This document shows, piece by piece, positions 22,614 through 36,492 of a DNA stretch of 64,000 nucleotides. The position numbers were made by a program, and so were the translations under genes. The DNA comes from Prinia subflava. Its lineage: Eukaryota; Chordata; Aves; Passeriformes; Cisticolidae. The notes beneath the pieces are model-generated. The model was not told the DNA's origin. It saw nothing but the letters and a program-made list of their open reading frames with translations, and made no database searches. The stretch lies in assembly GCF_021018805.1 (NCBI RefSeq), contig NC_086283.1:17884162-17948161 (forward strand). The letters run 5' to 3'. Every line of letters begins with the position of its first letter. Positions within the stretch are counted from its first letter, which is position 1.

Positions 22614-22847
22614 GGGAACATACCCAAGGCAGGGAACATATCCCAGGTAGGGAGGATATCCCAGGTAAGAACCCATCTCAGCTAGAGAATATCTCCCAGA
22701 GAGGGAACATATCCTAGGCAGGGAAAATATCCCAGGCAGGGAACACACCCCAAGTAGGGAACGTACCCCAGACAGGGAACATCTCCCAGGTATGGAACAT
22801 ACCCCAGGTACGGAACATATCCTAGGCAGGCAACATACCCTAGGATG
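22614..22847 (+). repeat. 18-bp minisatellite, 13 units
   Basis: Thirteen tandem units of consensus GGGAACATATCCCAGGCA fill 234 bp with almost no length variation. Units vary mainly at the CATATC/CATACC and GGTA/GGCA positions. The core AACATATCCC is partly palindromic. The 18-bp length keeps a reading frame, giving GNISQV-like six-residue repeats in the plus frame that ends at 22,685; a stop after that breaks the frame. Confidence 0.95.
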
Positions 22848-24469
22848 GTAAGAGACAAAAAGGCTCCTTTTTTATCCCTTGGGACACAGACTGTGAAACC
22901 AAACCTGTGACTGGCACAGAGAGAATCACATCAGGCCCGAACACAGGAGTTATGGCACGAACGAAGCACATCAGAGATTTGTGGGAATGTCACAGCAATC
23001 TGTAGGCCTTGCACATGACACAAAAGGATATTTCAGGGGAAATTGCTAGTTTATGCAAAACAAAAGGGTAGGCAGATGAGATTTTTTTTTTCTGAAGGAA
23101 CATTTATTATTCATTTGCCGTGACTACTCATGGACAGGTTTGATGATGGTGGACACAGAGGGAACGACCTGGGTGCCAGATGAAGTGAAATTGTACTAGC
23201 TAAAAAATGTGCTTGTTAGAAGGAATAATGACAGCTTCAAGAAAATAGAAATAAAAGGTAAGTTTTAATAAAAGGTGTAGGGCATGAAGTGAATCTGTTA
23301 CAAAGGATTTCAAGAAGACAGTTTTAACAGTCTCAGCGTATGTGAAGAAGGAACTTGCAAGGATACTGTACATGATAATACGTACCAGAGAGCAAGAAAT
23401 GATAAACAGACGAAAGATCAAGAGTGTGCAGAACAGACAGGGTGAGGAATGGCACAGAACAAAAGGGTTAGAGATAAACTGCTATGGAGCAGATGCAGAA
23501 CACAAAGTGCAAGAATGACACTCAGCTCCACTGTCACAGCTGCACTGGCAGATGGAAAAATACAAATAAGATATAAAACAATGCTCCAAGATCCATAAGG
23601 TGTCTGTTCCATGGTTACAATGGTCCTAAATGCACTGGTTTACTTTTCAAAAAGAATCAGTATTTAATCTCTAAGTATTTAAATACAATATGTTCTGTGA
23701 ACAAACAAGTGCTTCTCATACATGAATTTACTCAGCTCAGCCATTTACTTCTGACTTGCCCTCAAGGATTTGACAACAGGAGAATCCAAAAGAAAAACTG
23801 TGTGATAAAAGTTACAGATGATCACACAAACAGGGGATGGCCTGGTCTTTATCTGTAGCGAACTGATCTTTACGTACAGCAGTTGGCTCAGGCAAAAAAA
23901 CCAAGAGAATTGAATTCAAATCTAGGCACATTTAACAACATATGGAGTGTTTTCATTCAACTGGAAGATTAAATTTTTATTATTATTTCATCAAACTTTA
24001 ACTATCATCTGGAAGAAGTTTTCATTATTTCCTTAGGATATTTAATTCTTTTGCAGTAAAATATTAATGTTCAATCACGTATATTTTCCTTCTGTTCCTC
24101 ATTCTCTCCAGTTTGTGTCCATTTAAATGTTAAAACAACAAAATTAAAAAATTTCTTCCTCAGTGTTCAAAGACCATTTCCATGATAAAATATAATTCAT
24201 TTACCACTGCATCTTTATTATATGTGAAAAGACTGAAACAGAAACCATTCTAAAAGACCATATAATTTACTGCAAACAGAAAAAAAACCAGAAGAGGCTA
24301 TTTGATAATGGAGAACAGTTTAAGTGACACTATTTGGGCTATTGATCAAGGAAAGGTAAAAGACTGCTTAAGACTTGCTGTAAAATCCTGAAGTCAATTG
24401 AGTGTCTTTACTGATTTCTGTGGACCTGATTTTCTAGGCAGGATTTCTGGCAGAACTTAATGAAAACAG
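22848..24469. other. Unique non-coding DNA
   Basis: AT-rich with a T-run at about 23,082-23,090. The plus strand turns increasingly purine-rich from 23,100 onward. No gene is recognised. Confidence 0.5.
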
Positions 24470-25090
24470 AGAAGTTACTCAGTAGACAAGAAAGAAAGAT
24501 CATTCCAGATATGAACTAATTATCTCAGAGACAGCCAAGATAAGGAAATAAAGGTCATATTAGGAAGAGGGATGAATAGATCAAGTGAAATAGCACAACA
24601 AAAGGTTGTAAGAACGAGAAGACAATTTCCAGTGATGAACAGCTCTGAGGGATCTGTGGAAGGAGCAGGAACAAAAGGACTGAACTGAAACTAAGACAAT
24701 GTCTGCACATCTGCAGAGGTAGCAAAGGAGATGAGATTGGAGGAGCATAATTAATATGGAGATTCCAGGGTACGATAAGAATAGAGCAGAGCAAAGGAAA
24801 ACAAGCCATTCTAAATGTCAATGTTAACATATTTACAAGACAGACAGTAAGGAGTGACTGGATCAACACTGTGGAGATAAAGGTAGAGAAAGTGGATGAT
24901 AGGATCAGCTGTAAAGATGGCAGCATTCAGATAGTGACAAAATAGCAACCGTGATTTCAAAGTGATAGTTCAAGAAGCTGCATGACAGGCCAGGAAAAGA
25001 GATGGTTATTTAGGATTTTTCTGAGTATGAGTATTGACTGTGTCAGTCATGCATGTCAGAGGAGTTAGGAGAGGGCCAGAGGCAGAGTAA
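24470..25090 (+). other. Purine-rich strand-asymmetric stretch
   Basis: The plus strand is dominated by A and G (AAGAAAGAAAGATC, GGAAGAGGGATGAATAG and similar) without a tandem unit. The 123-codon minus-strand frame at 24,555-24,926 is L/S/F-rich and follows from the pyrimidine bias. The strand bias could mark an old A-rich retroelement interior, but no recognisable protein remnant is left. Confidence 0.35.
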
Positions 25091-28000
25091 TTTCACCGTA
25101 AACACCAAGAATTATTTGTCTCTCATTACCATCCTAGCACAAGTCCCCCAACAAACTGTGAGGGTTTACCAAATAAGAGCTGAATTGTATGCTTAAGAAA
25201 CTGCAAAACTGGTTTCTTAGGGTATTTTTGGGTTCTACTTGGCTGTATTAGAGACAACCTTAACACTGAGAGGGGTATTAATTCATACATAAAGTACCTG
25301 CTCATAGTGATAGGATCTGCCCAGCAGTTGATCTAAATTAATATTCTGCTGTTCTTATATGACTATGGAAGGACAGTTTGGGGAACTCTCTCAACAGCTA
25401 AAATTAAACAAAGCCACTTCCAGCACTATCTAGAATGTGCCAATGAACATTTGGATATAAAATCAATACCTGAGGCTTTGAGCCATCTAACCCATGGAGA
25501 TGCTGGCACATACTCACCCTGGAACCACACATGAGGACACAGACACTTCACCCATCTGACTACAATCTACTCCTAATGTGAATGTTAAAACAATAAAATT
25601 CTTTGAATGCTACCTGTGCTGAATATCACATATTTTATAACTTCATTACAGTCTTGAGCTAAAATCTCTCCTTATTACTATATATATTAAACAAAAAGCC
25701 CCACAAAACTCCAGCACATTATTTGTTTTCAATCCCTGCTAGTAGAGATAATGTTATTCCACTTATTATAATGAAGTTAAGTGCTTCAAAAAGTCCTTCA
25801 TGTGGCAGCATCACCTGTGTCCTAAGCTGAAGTGTCCATATCTACCACTTCAAAAAGTATTCTCCTTGCTATGGATAACCGTTGAAAAACACCCTGGGCT
25901 AAAGACCCCTCCTCATTTCCTGCAAAACTGTTCACCACCCATCTAAACTCACAAAAACCTATCTAATGTTTGAGTAAAAAAAGGGAAATGACAACTGCAC
26001 TAACATGATTTCAGTGCATCTAGTGTTCATAAAGAAATGACAATTTCAAGCTGTCACGCTGTTGAAGAATCCTAAAATTGCTGTTGATGCACCATGTAAC
26101 CAGAGAACAGGTGCTAGAAATGATTGGAGAGGAGTTCATATTAAATAGAGACCTTTGTAAAAGAAAGGCACATTTTGCCAGGGAAACTTGGAGAGGTTCA
26201 GCTGATAACTCATATTTATGAATACTGGCAAGCAATGGCAAAAGAACAGGAGGTAGAACAGAAAAAAAAGTTCTTGGATGAACACAGTGATATCACAGCA
26301 GAAAAGCAGACTCTTTCTCCAGTGAGACATTATTGCCATACACTGTGCAGGACAGTCAAACCTTTAATAATCACAATGACACAGCACGAAAAAGGCTTCC
26401 CTCTTGAAAAGAAAAATCAGTGGCTGCAGTTAATGAAAATCCTATTTTCCTAACATTATCAGTATCTGAAGGACAGTCTAGGTGCTTTGGGACACCCCAC
26501 AGCCATTATCTCACACAAGGTTAAATGGAGTTACCAACTCTTCAGCAACTTCTCTCTTTTTACTAAACTCAACAGCTGAAGGGATTCAGCTACAGATCCA
26601 AAACAAAGATAGCCAAAGGTGTGTAGAAAGCCGCTTCAGCCAGCGTGTAAAACAGTGGGGAGCATTTGGCAGGTTTTAATCTGGAGCTAAGACAGTCCCT
26701 TCCAAAGAACCCAGACAGTTCAATGCCCCTTTTGTACCTCTCAGTCTCTGGAGCTTCTGCTGATTGTTTGACCAGGCTGCCTTTCCCAGAGCTACTGCAA
26801 TAATGGGGTTGGGGGTGCGAGGGATGTGTGGGGGAGGAAAAGGAAAGGAAATAAAAACCAGGTAAGCTCATTCAGCTGTTGGAACTTCAGCACCCGATAC
26901 AAAACTCTTCTTCATCCTGTTACCTCCTCCTACAAACACCTCTGAGATGCTCAGGAAGCTGGAGTGTTCCTCCTGCAGCTGCTGACCTCCCTGAACATTG
27001 TTCAGAGCTCTCAAGCACAGTACAGGTGATTCAGAACCACATTTGTGCCACTTTGATGTATGGGGCTGCATTAGTCAAACAGGACAGAAAAACAGCTGCA
27101 AGGAAAAACAAAGATGATTTCCCGTGTACTTTCCCCTCCTCCTGCTTCAGCCTCAAAGCTCCTCAAACTCTCAGACTGCAGGTGCCACAGGTAGCACCCA
27201 GTCACTGATTTTTATGGACACAGGGATCTAGAAAAGGCAAAATCAAACTCACCAGACTCATCTATCATACACAGCCAGAGCCAGATAGTGCTCTACAGCT
27301 CATGGATGGTTATAAATTCCACCTTGACCCCTGGTCACCTGCAGTGTTTTATTCCTGTAGTTATCCTAAGCTGGACATGGCTGTAAAAATCTTTCCGAAA
27401 TCCCAGCAATATTTGCCTTCATGACCATTTTTTTCAGCTAATTCCAGATTTTGATTATTGCCTAAACACGCAATTTTCTAATATAGAATTGCTCATCTTT
27501 ATTTCAGTGAATAACTCCTTGATTCTGTACTGTGTGATGGCAGCAGGAAATAAATGATCAGATACTATGGCAATGGAAATGCTGATAAGATCTTATCAGT
27601 TTGGTATTTCTGTCATAGCCTTTAAATAAACCTGGATTTGCATAACTTCTATTCTTCTATCCTTTTGTAAATGCAAATAAAACATCAGTACTGGGAAAAC
27701 AGAAGCATGTTGACAAATGAACCCTTGGGAAATCCAGGTACTGCCAGCTTCTCCTCTGTTTCTGAATATTCCCCCTTTCTAACAGCCATAGTGGACAGCA
27801 TTTTCCCAACCCTAAAACACACAGGTTTGAATTCAGAAATAGCTGAGGAGAATCTAGAGAAGTTTCCAATGAGATCCAGTTCACAAAATGTGTTTTCAGA
27901 GCTTAACCCATTTAAAGTGCCTACAAACTCGAAGCTTCTGGGTTTGAACCCATCCTAAATAAGAATAAATCCATTGGGTATCCCTTGCTATCTTTGAAAT

Positions 28001-30833
28001 TTAGTTCACAGGCAGCAGAAAAGAAGATACGGTTGAGGCTTTAGGAGGATAAAGAGTAAAAACCCCAAGATCACACATGAAGTGTCTGACAAGAACTTTA
28101 CCAGTGACTTGTCGTTGATGTAGCAAACATGGGTGATGAAAATCTTGCATCCAACAGCCAAATTCTGGTTTTGTCCTGCAGAAAAGGCTTCTGTTAATTC
28201 CTGGACTGTCAGGCTCAGGCCTCTGATGTAGTGAGAGGCACATTTCTCCTGGCACCCAATGATCTGCTCTGGACATCACAAACTAGTGCAACACAGCAAA
28301 GGCAGGAGATCAAGGTTCTGCTAAGATCACCAAACACATCACTGGGATGAAGACAAACCTGAAGACAGATCATGAAGAGGCAAACAGAACACAGGGGAGC
28401 ACAGCGACCATGGCAGAGTCCCCCACACAGCCCTCATGGACAGTTTAATTACCCCTGCTAATTACATGGGTATTTTGCTAATGTGCTGAGAGAGATGAGT
28501 GCAGAGAACCCAACTGCCCTTCTGGGCCTGCTTCTTGAATCTTTCAAAGGTCAAAATGAAACTGGAAGTAATCTAAAATGTCCTGCCTCTGCCCCTCTGT
28601 CCCCAGTGACATTTTGGATCCATGTGCTGGACTAAGCAGCTTGACACAGAATGTACTTGGCCATGTCTCCACAGAAAGGAGTACATGGAAAAGCATTTAA
28701 CATTGACCTATTTGTGCTCCCATTTTAATCAGCTGAAAATCACAGGCTGGCCAGAAAGGGATGCATCTAAAAGTCTTACCTGTGAACGGGACAAAATTTA
28801 AACAATAACTTCAGTGGTCTCCTACAAACGGCTCCATTCTCTCAAAAGAGGTGAAATGTTTGGTTCTCAGATTCCGCAGTGCAGGAGATTGGGCATGGGC
28901 AGAGGACAGAGACACCTGAGGAAGTTCAGGGTGTGTTAGAAGAGGTGCAATGAGCACAGGAGAAGTTCTGCACTCACTCTGAGTCAGAGATGCACTCTGC
29001 TACCAAAGGGTGTACCCTTTAATACAACTGCTTTGAGATTTTTAAGATAAATCCTGACTTGAGTAGCAAAGGCTTGTTTGCTTAAGTATGACTTTCTTTT
29101 CAAGTAAGGCTTTAAACTTTGCCACAAGCTTCCCCTCACTGTCTTTATACTTTATATGTGGTACAGCACGCAGGTTTAGTTTCCTGCTGAATTCACACTT
29201 TTTGTTTGCTTATATATTTCAAGATCTCAATCAATCATGTTGTCAAAACAGTCTTTTTGTATCATCTACCTACCAGCACTTGTCATTAGGGATGTTTAAA
29301 GCTCCAGTGCTGTGGAGAGTCTGATTTACGCTCTGACATCTCCCACACTGAGCTTATTATAGTCATGTATAAACTGCCCTTTCACAAGCTTTAATTAGGA
29401 AATAACAAATGGTTTGGGAGCATGCTGTTAGGCAGTTTATTCTTTCTAAATTCAGTATTTCCACTGTACTCTACTGATCACAATGTCGTGCTATGCAACA
29501 ATCATGTTGATTTCTAAATTTTTACTTTAGCATTTAAATCTCTTTGTGACCTTTTCCCTTCTCCTCCATCTCCTCCTCCTCCTCAAACACATTTTACAGT
29601 TTTCTGAATTGTTCTAGATGCAATATTTCTGAGCTGAAACAGGAACAAGCTAAAAATAAGCACTGCACCATCAGAAAACATTTATTTTATTAAAGGCCCA
29701 CTAGAGAGGTGGCTTTCTTGGTAACACACCATACTCTCTGCATTCTAATACACCACTAGAGCCTTACCATTTCACTAGGACTTTAATAAAAGCTGAGATG
29801 AATTATATTGTTCAGTGGCTTGGAGTCACAAATTCCAGAAAGGGTTATATAGTTCAATTAACTAGTCACCACATTGCCAGAGCTTATTTTATACAGTAAA
29901 ATTAACGCTGGGGAAATGCATCTGCAGCAGTTGCTGCGGACCATGGTGTTATATCAAACACAGTCTGGATAAATCATCACACAGACCTCAAAATAAAAGG
30001 GGGAGGAAGTTCTAGAGGTCAAACATGAAAGCCGTACTTCAGGTGTGTATCTATCTATGCATCTCTTGCTTGCAAACCTTTGTTTTCCATGTCTACAAGT
30101 GGAATAGTTTATTTAGAGAAGATGCTGATTTGAACCTCACTGACACAGCCAGTCTTGCACAACCTGTTTATTTCCCAGAAGAATGTGGTTAGTATTTATG
30201 AGGCAAAGTCCCAGCCAAGTCCACCTGCAATCAGTCACTGCTTTTTTCTAGCAAAGACTTCTGAACAGGTTCATCACTACAACTGCCTGAAGATTATTCT
30301 ATTCCAAAACTGTTTTCACTGTGCAGCGCCAATGTCAACAACAAAAAGTCTGAAAGGGTTCAGGATGTTTCTCTGACTTGCTTGGCTGGCATTTCCCACC
30401 TGAGATCTGCTTATCAGCTACGTGGGGCCCTTCCTCTCCAGCACCAGCTCACACTGCTTTAGGCCACTGTTCCAGTTGTTTTGGTACCAGATTTGGTTCA
30501 CAAGCCTTTTCCTTATTATTTCACAGCCTCTAGTTACTGTCTGCTGTGGGAGAAGCTTCTGCGCAGCTTGGTGTCCAACTGCACGGGGTGGCTGGGCTCT
30601 CCAAAGGCACTCTCTGCCATGGGCACTTTTGGAAGGGATGCTGAAGAAAGTGCCAGAAGTTGTGATATTTTGAGCTTAGAATCAGCAAAGACCAGAGAAT
30701 CAGCATCCACACGCTCATGGAGACCTCAGAAACAAGGAGCACAAAGGGCAATGAGAAATATTTAGGTTTCCATAGCATCTTTTATAGAAATATTCACACC
30801 ACGGTCAAAAGCAAAGGTACTGCACTGATAACT
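25091..30833. other. Unique non-coding DNA
   Basis: About 5.7 kb with no recognised gene or transposon. It contains a short (CTC)n run at about 29,561-29,583. The 92-codon frame at 26,175-26,453 has a charged, helix-like stretch but no known homology and no visible splice context. A 109-codon frame at 26,879-27,208 is also unrecognised. Confidence 0.45.
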
Positions 30834-30980
30834 CATCCCTGGATGGGCTCCAGGCTGCACAAGGCTCTGTTCCAGTGGAAGGTGTCCCTGACCAGTGCAG
30901 GATGAGATGAATCCCTCCAGGGTGAATTATCCTACAGGAAAACAAAGTCTCTTTCAGGTTCCTTCCAACCCAAATAATTG
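30834..30980 (+). mobile_element. CR1 LINE 3'-end fragment
   Basis: It begins CCCTGGATGGGCTCC and continues CAGTGGAAGGTGTCCCTG, both standard pieces of the CR1 3' region. It ends GGTTCCTTCCAACCCAAA at 30,958-30,975. The middle (about 30,905-30,950) does not match the usual pattern and looks like an insertion or heavy divergence. The open reading frame part of the LINE is absent, as in most 5'-truncated CR1 copies. Confidence 0.75.
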
Positions 30981-33900
30981 CTTGATTTGCTTTACCTGCT
31001 CAGATAAACACACAAACAGCAACTTGCTTTGTCAATGCCTGGCAATGAGGAATATTGCCCTGCTTGGGAACTGATTTGTTTTCCTCCATGAGCACCAGCC
31101 TTGGGGGCTGTTCAGAAAGCCTGGTTCTGCAACAGGCATTTTTAGAGCTTTTTTCTGTGATTTGCTGAGAATAAAAATACATATATAGAGAAATACTACT
31201 CGAATACTTCATTAAACCCAGCACACAGCACTTGATAATGCACAAATATGGATTTATTTGACACAGGAAGATAGATGCATCATTATAAAAGAGGTGCACT
31301 GGAGTGCACTGGTGATCAAACTAAGCCCAACCTGTTGAAAATTGTATTTCCACTTTATTAGCTCCAATCATTCATCAACTTGCAGAGAAATTCTTGCTCA
31401 AACAACATCTTTCTCAAAGGGTTCGTTGGGGAACAGAACACATAGCTTGTTTTAAAAACTGATATATTTTGTTTTAATAAAATGTTTGGCTTTGAGTACA
31501 CAGACTGATATACTCTGTCAAAATGTGTTAGATCCCCAGATAACTGCATAACACCAGAGTATTATCTGACACGTTTTTGAAGTCTATTTTTACTTATTTT
31601 TATCTATTATTTTATTTATGTTTGGCGGTAGGCTTTATTTTTTATTTATTCACGTTTGCTACTTTCAAAGTTTAGTCCTGGCATTTCATCTGTAGATTCT
31701 GTGTACTCTTGGCATGCTCAGAGGGAGACTGCTGGGACTAGGATGAGCACAGTTTGTCCTATCTGCTGCATCCCAAAGGATATGGGTCTAAAATGGAATT
31801 AGGCTGAGACAGGGCCATGTTCAGCTTTGTGCTCAATGACTTCCAAAGCAGGGGAATTCTTCACTTTCCAGGAATGTGTTTACACTGCAGACATGAAGAA
31901 CTAATTCCCAATTCTTCTAGATCTGACTCAAACTCTCATTTACTTTGCCTGCTATAAATCCTGGCCCTGCCTACATCATTTTGCGATATAAGGTGTCATT
32001 ATCCTACATAAAATAAATGTGAGTGAATACCTCAAGGGTGAATGAGCCTATATCAAAACAAGGAAGTGAAACTATATGTAAATTATTTGTGTCCAAAGTT
32101 CTACGGAATAAAAAGGACAGAATTTTAAAATTCCAGTAAATAACTGAATAGTTAGCACTCTTTATAACCTCTCTGCTCCGCTGAATGTTTTGAGTTTGAG
32201 ACTCAAACATTAGGGAACTCAGATTGAATTTCCCAAGGCAAAAATACAGGTCTACTTTATAAATAATTTCCTGAATCCACAGGAACACCTCTACAGAGCT
32301 TACAGGCAATAAACAGTCTCTCGGAAATCTGAAATATCTGTCCTTTTTACCACAGGGTTTTTTTTCCTCTACTCTGTTTTTGCAGACAAACTCTGAGTAT
32401 GACCATCTCCTGAGTATTTGCTTACCCCTCCTTACAGCACTTACAGCTTTTTTAGCAGGGAGAATCATATACCAGCAGCAAAATACCTCTCCAAGTCCAG
32501 CAGGTAAAATTTGGTATCATTTGGAAGGATCCATCTGGATCAATTTAAACAGCCATAAATGGCCAGATCCTGAAGGCTGAGACTATTATATGAAATCCAA
32601 GGCAAACATAAAAAACTCAGAGGGGACTCAGAGTGTTCAGGTATGCCATAGTGAGATACACAGTTTAACCCAAACAGTATCACTTGTAAACTTTTATATC
32701 ATTCTCTGTAAGGTTATTCCAATAATTCGCATGGAGAAATCCCTGTTTTTAATGTGTAGATGAAGAGAAGAATTGAAGAAAAGTTTCCCTTCTATTTCAT
32801 TCTCATGCCCATCTGATTCTTCACATCCAGAATCCATCTTCAATTCCTCCAAACCCCTTTGTCACAGGTGAACAATGCTATATTTCTGCTGTGTGTTACT
32901 GGAATAGCTCATCTTCCCTGTTAATGGCTGCAGAGCTGAACAGGCCTAAATTAAGTTTCTGTGTGTTGTAAAGGTCCCTGGATTGCATATCAGCTGCACC
33001 TCTGCTCCTTCCCAAGGCATGGCACAGGCTCCAGGTGCACAATGCACCACGGAAGGAATGCCTGCACAAAATACTTCAGGTGTTTGTACTAACATTCACT
33101 ATAGGAGATGTACTATAGGAGTTTAGTGTGAAATTCATCTGAATTCAGAAAAATCAGCTTTTCAAAGAGAAGAACTGTCTGCCTTTCAGTGTATGCAAAG
33201 TAGAGAACAGATGCACAAACCCATTCCCTCAGTGGGTTCTTTTAATGCTATCAAAAATTCCTTCCAGGAATTCAATTTTCTAAAGGGCAGTAAAAGCACA
33301 GAGAGGCCTAGAACCCGAGAGAGCACCAAAAGATGGTGAAGTCTCTGAACACACTGAAAATTTAATGGATTCCAATAAAGAGGGGGAAAGAAGCTGGGAT
33401 ATTATTTTGCCGTGCCCTTTGTTTTCTCCCCTCATTTTTCCATTCTGCTCTGCAGTCTCAAGCAGGAGTGTGGATATTCCTAATTAGAGCTGGAAGCCTT
33501 CGTAAGGGAGGAAGAGCTGAGCCAAGTGATGCCACAGAGCTTCAAATCTGAAAGGCTAAACACCCCCGTAAAGTCATAGCTGGAGATGTGTGCTCTGGCT
33601 CTGCTGAGGGATGGCAGCTCACGGGCTGTGAGTGAGGAGCAGCCACAGAGCAGTGACAAGAAGCTCAAGTTAACAAGACCTGCTGGGAGGAATTTGCTGC
33701 AAACAAAAAGGCAGACGGGTCTTTCTTTCTGGTTCCAGTATGTTCCGGGTTGACTTTATGAGGTTTCCCCCCCAAAAAAAGGCACAGGAATCTTGGTGGG
33801 CTGTGTAAGGAAATCATGAAGAAGCTAAATAGCAGCAGAAGGGCTGATGCCTCCAAGGACATAATCCCAAATCCCACAAGACTGACAAACAAGCAGTAGG

Positions 33901-34663
33901 AATCAGAGGAAGACATTGCAATGTCAGGATGCTAAACAGAATGGATTACAGAGCCCATCATCTTTGATAAATAGCCCCCTTTGAAATAAAGCTCTAATAC
34001 CTCATTGGATATTGCACTGGTTGCTTCTCAGCTGAACAAACAGGTCAAACATGTCCAGACAAACACCTGTTCTGCAGCATTAAAGAGAGGGCTGTGACTC
34101 TGTCTCTGTTCTCTGTCAGTTTGGGTTTGGATCCTCTTTGGCTCCTACTGTGCTTGTGGGGATTGAAGCAGGGCAGAGCTGGAAGGGCCATGGAGCTACC
34201 CCTCAGGAATGTGTGAGTGCCTCCTTCCAAAGTGGATTATTGGCAGCAGGCATTCCTGATGGGAATTTACACCCTGAGCAAGGAGCACAGTCCTGAGATC
34301 ACTAATTAGCCAAATACATTCACTCATTAAATAATCCAAACCCAGAGAAGAGTTCACCACTGTTCTGAGTCAGGACTTGCAATCTATTTATCCTGCCAAA
34401 ATGACACATTTCTAAAGCTCTCACACCTAACTGAACTCTGCTGTTTTTTCAAGGGGTTTCTATGATAATCCAGCTGCAGCAAGTAAGATTTATAAAAGCA
34501 CACAATGTTTTATGTCACACCTTTCATCCTGAGATATTTTAAAATCTTAAATTAAATTATAATTTGGACAAAAATAATTTATTACAGCTCTGTAGCACAA
34601 CTTTACTCTATGGTGAGATGAACTAATAATTATTTCAACGACCACAGCACACCAGGTTTGCAG
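30981..34663. other. Unique non-coding DNA
   Basis: No gene is recognised. A T/TA-rich stretch lies at 31,585-31,655, and a close pair of ACTATAGGAG repeats at 33,100-33,120. The 154-codon minus frame at 32,004-32,468 is basic and shows no known domain. Confidence 0.5.
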
Positions 34664-34664
34664 A

Positions 34665-34702
<38 letters not shown>

Positions 34703-34747
34703 GAAAGAAAAAAAAGAAAGATAAAAAAAGAAAAAAAATAAAAAAAA
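34664..34747. repeat. A-rich simple repeat (AAAAAG)n-like
   Basis: 84 bp consisting almost entirely of A, broken by single G and two T residues at irregular intervals. Confidence 0.95.
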
Positions 34748-36492
34748 TCCTGAAGTGACTGTTAACCTAAATGCAGATTAATATCAACAGCAAATCTCTC
34801 GGATATTTCTTTCAGGACTGATTAAGGTATTCTGAAATAATTTCTCACAAGCTGCTAAATGCCAGTTAGCAGGGGGCCTTTTGCTTGTTTGTCTTCTATA
34901 TGAAGAAAGACTTTTGCCTACCTGAGCTAGACCCAGAACTGTCAGCTGCTCCCCAGTTCCTGCACTGAGGCATCCAGATCCTGAGAAGTATTTGAAATTA
35001 ATATTTGAAACCATCTGGTCAAGAAAAATACAGAGAAGCTTGAAAAATACACAACTGGCAGGAGACAGAGGGATAATTATTTCAGTTTGAGCATCCACAC
35101 AGAAGCAATGCTAAGGCAGGACCAGGGGAACCAAGAATTTAATTTCTCTGCTCCAAACTTTCTGCCACTCTGGAAGAGTAACTGCGACTGCTGCCGTCTG
35201 AAAATGCTTTCAGCAAAAGCCTTAACGTTCCAAATGGGCCCGCAAATCTCATTCCTGCATGGTTTTAAAGTTGTTTAGTTCTGAATCAGCAGTCTAAAAG
35301 TGTGTTTAAACACTGCAGGTAACCATTTCCCATGGAACAAATAGGGAGGAAATCAGGTTATGGCGAGGGCACCCAGCAGGACTCTCCTACTGTCTGCTCA
35401 GTGTCAATGTAAACTGATTTCTTTAAGAAAGACACTCAGGGAGAAGGGAACAGATTGTGGGAAACATGTTCTGCATGCAAGAAAGAGCCAGGAGATGGAA
35501 TGCTGGATACTATGAGATAATTATGCACGGGGAAGAAAAGAAGAATCAGACAGGGTAGCAGCAGAATAATAATATTTCAGGAGATGGGAGCTGTACAAAC
35601 CGGGCTGACTTGCAGCAGCACAAGGCAGATAATAGATGAGCATCCTCTCTCACTCTCTGCTCACTTACTAATTCATGGAAAATAACTGCCACACTGCAAG
35701 TTTCTGATGGTTTATCATTGTTCAGGCCACTAAAACTACTGGTTTTGCCAACCACTGAGTTATGAACTAAACAAGAAACATGCTACAGAGAACTGTAAAT
35801 GTTTATGCATTAAATTAAAAAAAAATACTTTCACACATACTAAAAAAATGGATGATGACAGCTGGAAAACTGAGCAAAGGTTGCTGTAATAAGCGCAAAA
35901 AAAACCTACCTAGAAAGATGCTAAGCAGGCACAAATCTGAGCTGTGGCCATCCCAAAACCTCTCTGTGACCTTCACTCTAAGGGGGCTGTAAAGAACAAA
36001 ATCTCCCTTGAAACAACCTCATAACACATCACTTCACACCCTACAAAAATCTGAGAGGACTCAGATGAGATTGGGATGGAAATGGGGTTCATTGACACAA
36101 AGATACCACACATCAAGACATTTAGACAGATTTCCACTAGTTCTAACAAGGGTCTAGCAGAACATAACACATGTAGTCTGTCAAAAGAATAAATTACTGT
36201 AGTGATTAATGTAAGATAATGATACTTTAGGTAAGAATTTTTGTTATTTTGTGGTTTTGTAATACAGAGTCACTAAAGGGGCTACAAAAGTGAATGCACA
36301 GCCAACAGAAATGGCCTGTCAGAAAATAAATTTGATTCTTTATTTTCAAATCCACTTGATTATTGGGAATTCGGAATTTCAACTCTTTGTTAATTTCTTT
36401 TTTAGTAGAGAGAATGTAATTAGAGAAGAGAGGCTGAAAATATCTGTTGGGAAAATGGATCAGGGAAACAAAAGGTAGTGGCAAACAAAAAA
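34748..36492. other. Unique non-coding DNA
   Basis: No gene or known transposon seen. Short A-runs occur near 35,816-35,825 and 35,897-35,905. Confidence 0.5.

Noticed and set aside
22614..22847. 18-bp tandem array as a CRISPR-like repeat
   Set aside because: Units are directly adjacent without spacers and the host is a vertebrate, so it is an ordinary minisatellite.
24555..24926. 123-codon minus-strand frame with hydrophobic segments
   Set aside because: The L/S/F composition follows from the pyrimidine bias of that strand. There is no start context, domain or neighbouring exon.
32004..32468. 154-codon basic minus-strand frame
   Set aside because: No recognised domain. The sequence lacks a splice or promoter context, and its composition matches the surrounding DNA.
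33741..33920. TGTTCCGGGTTGACTTTATG as the start of another LTR
   Set aside because: The opening resembles some avian LTR starts, but I find no matching end, poly(A) signal in place, target duplication or second copy.
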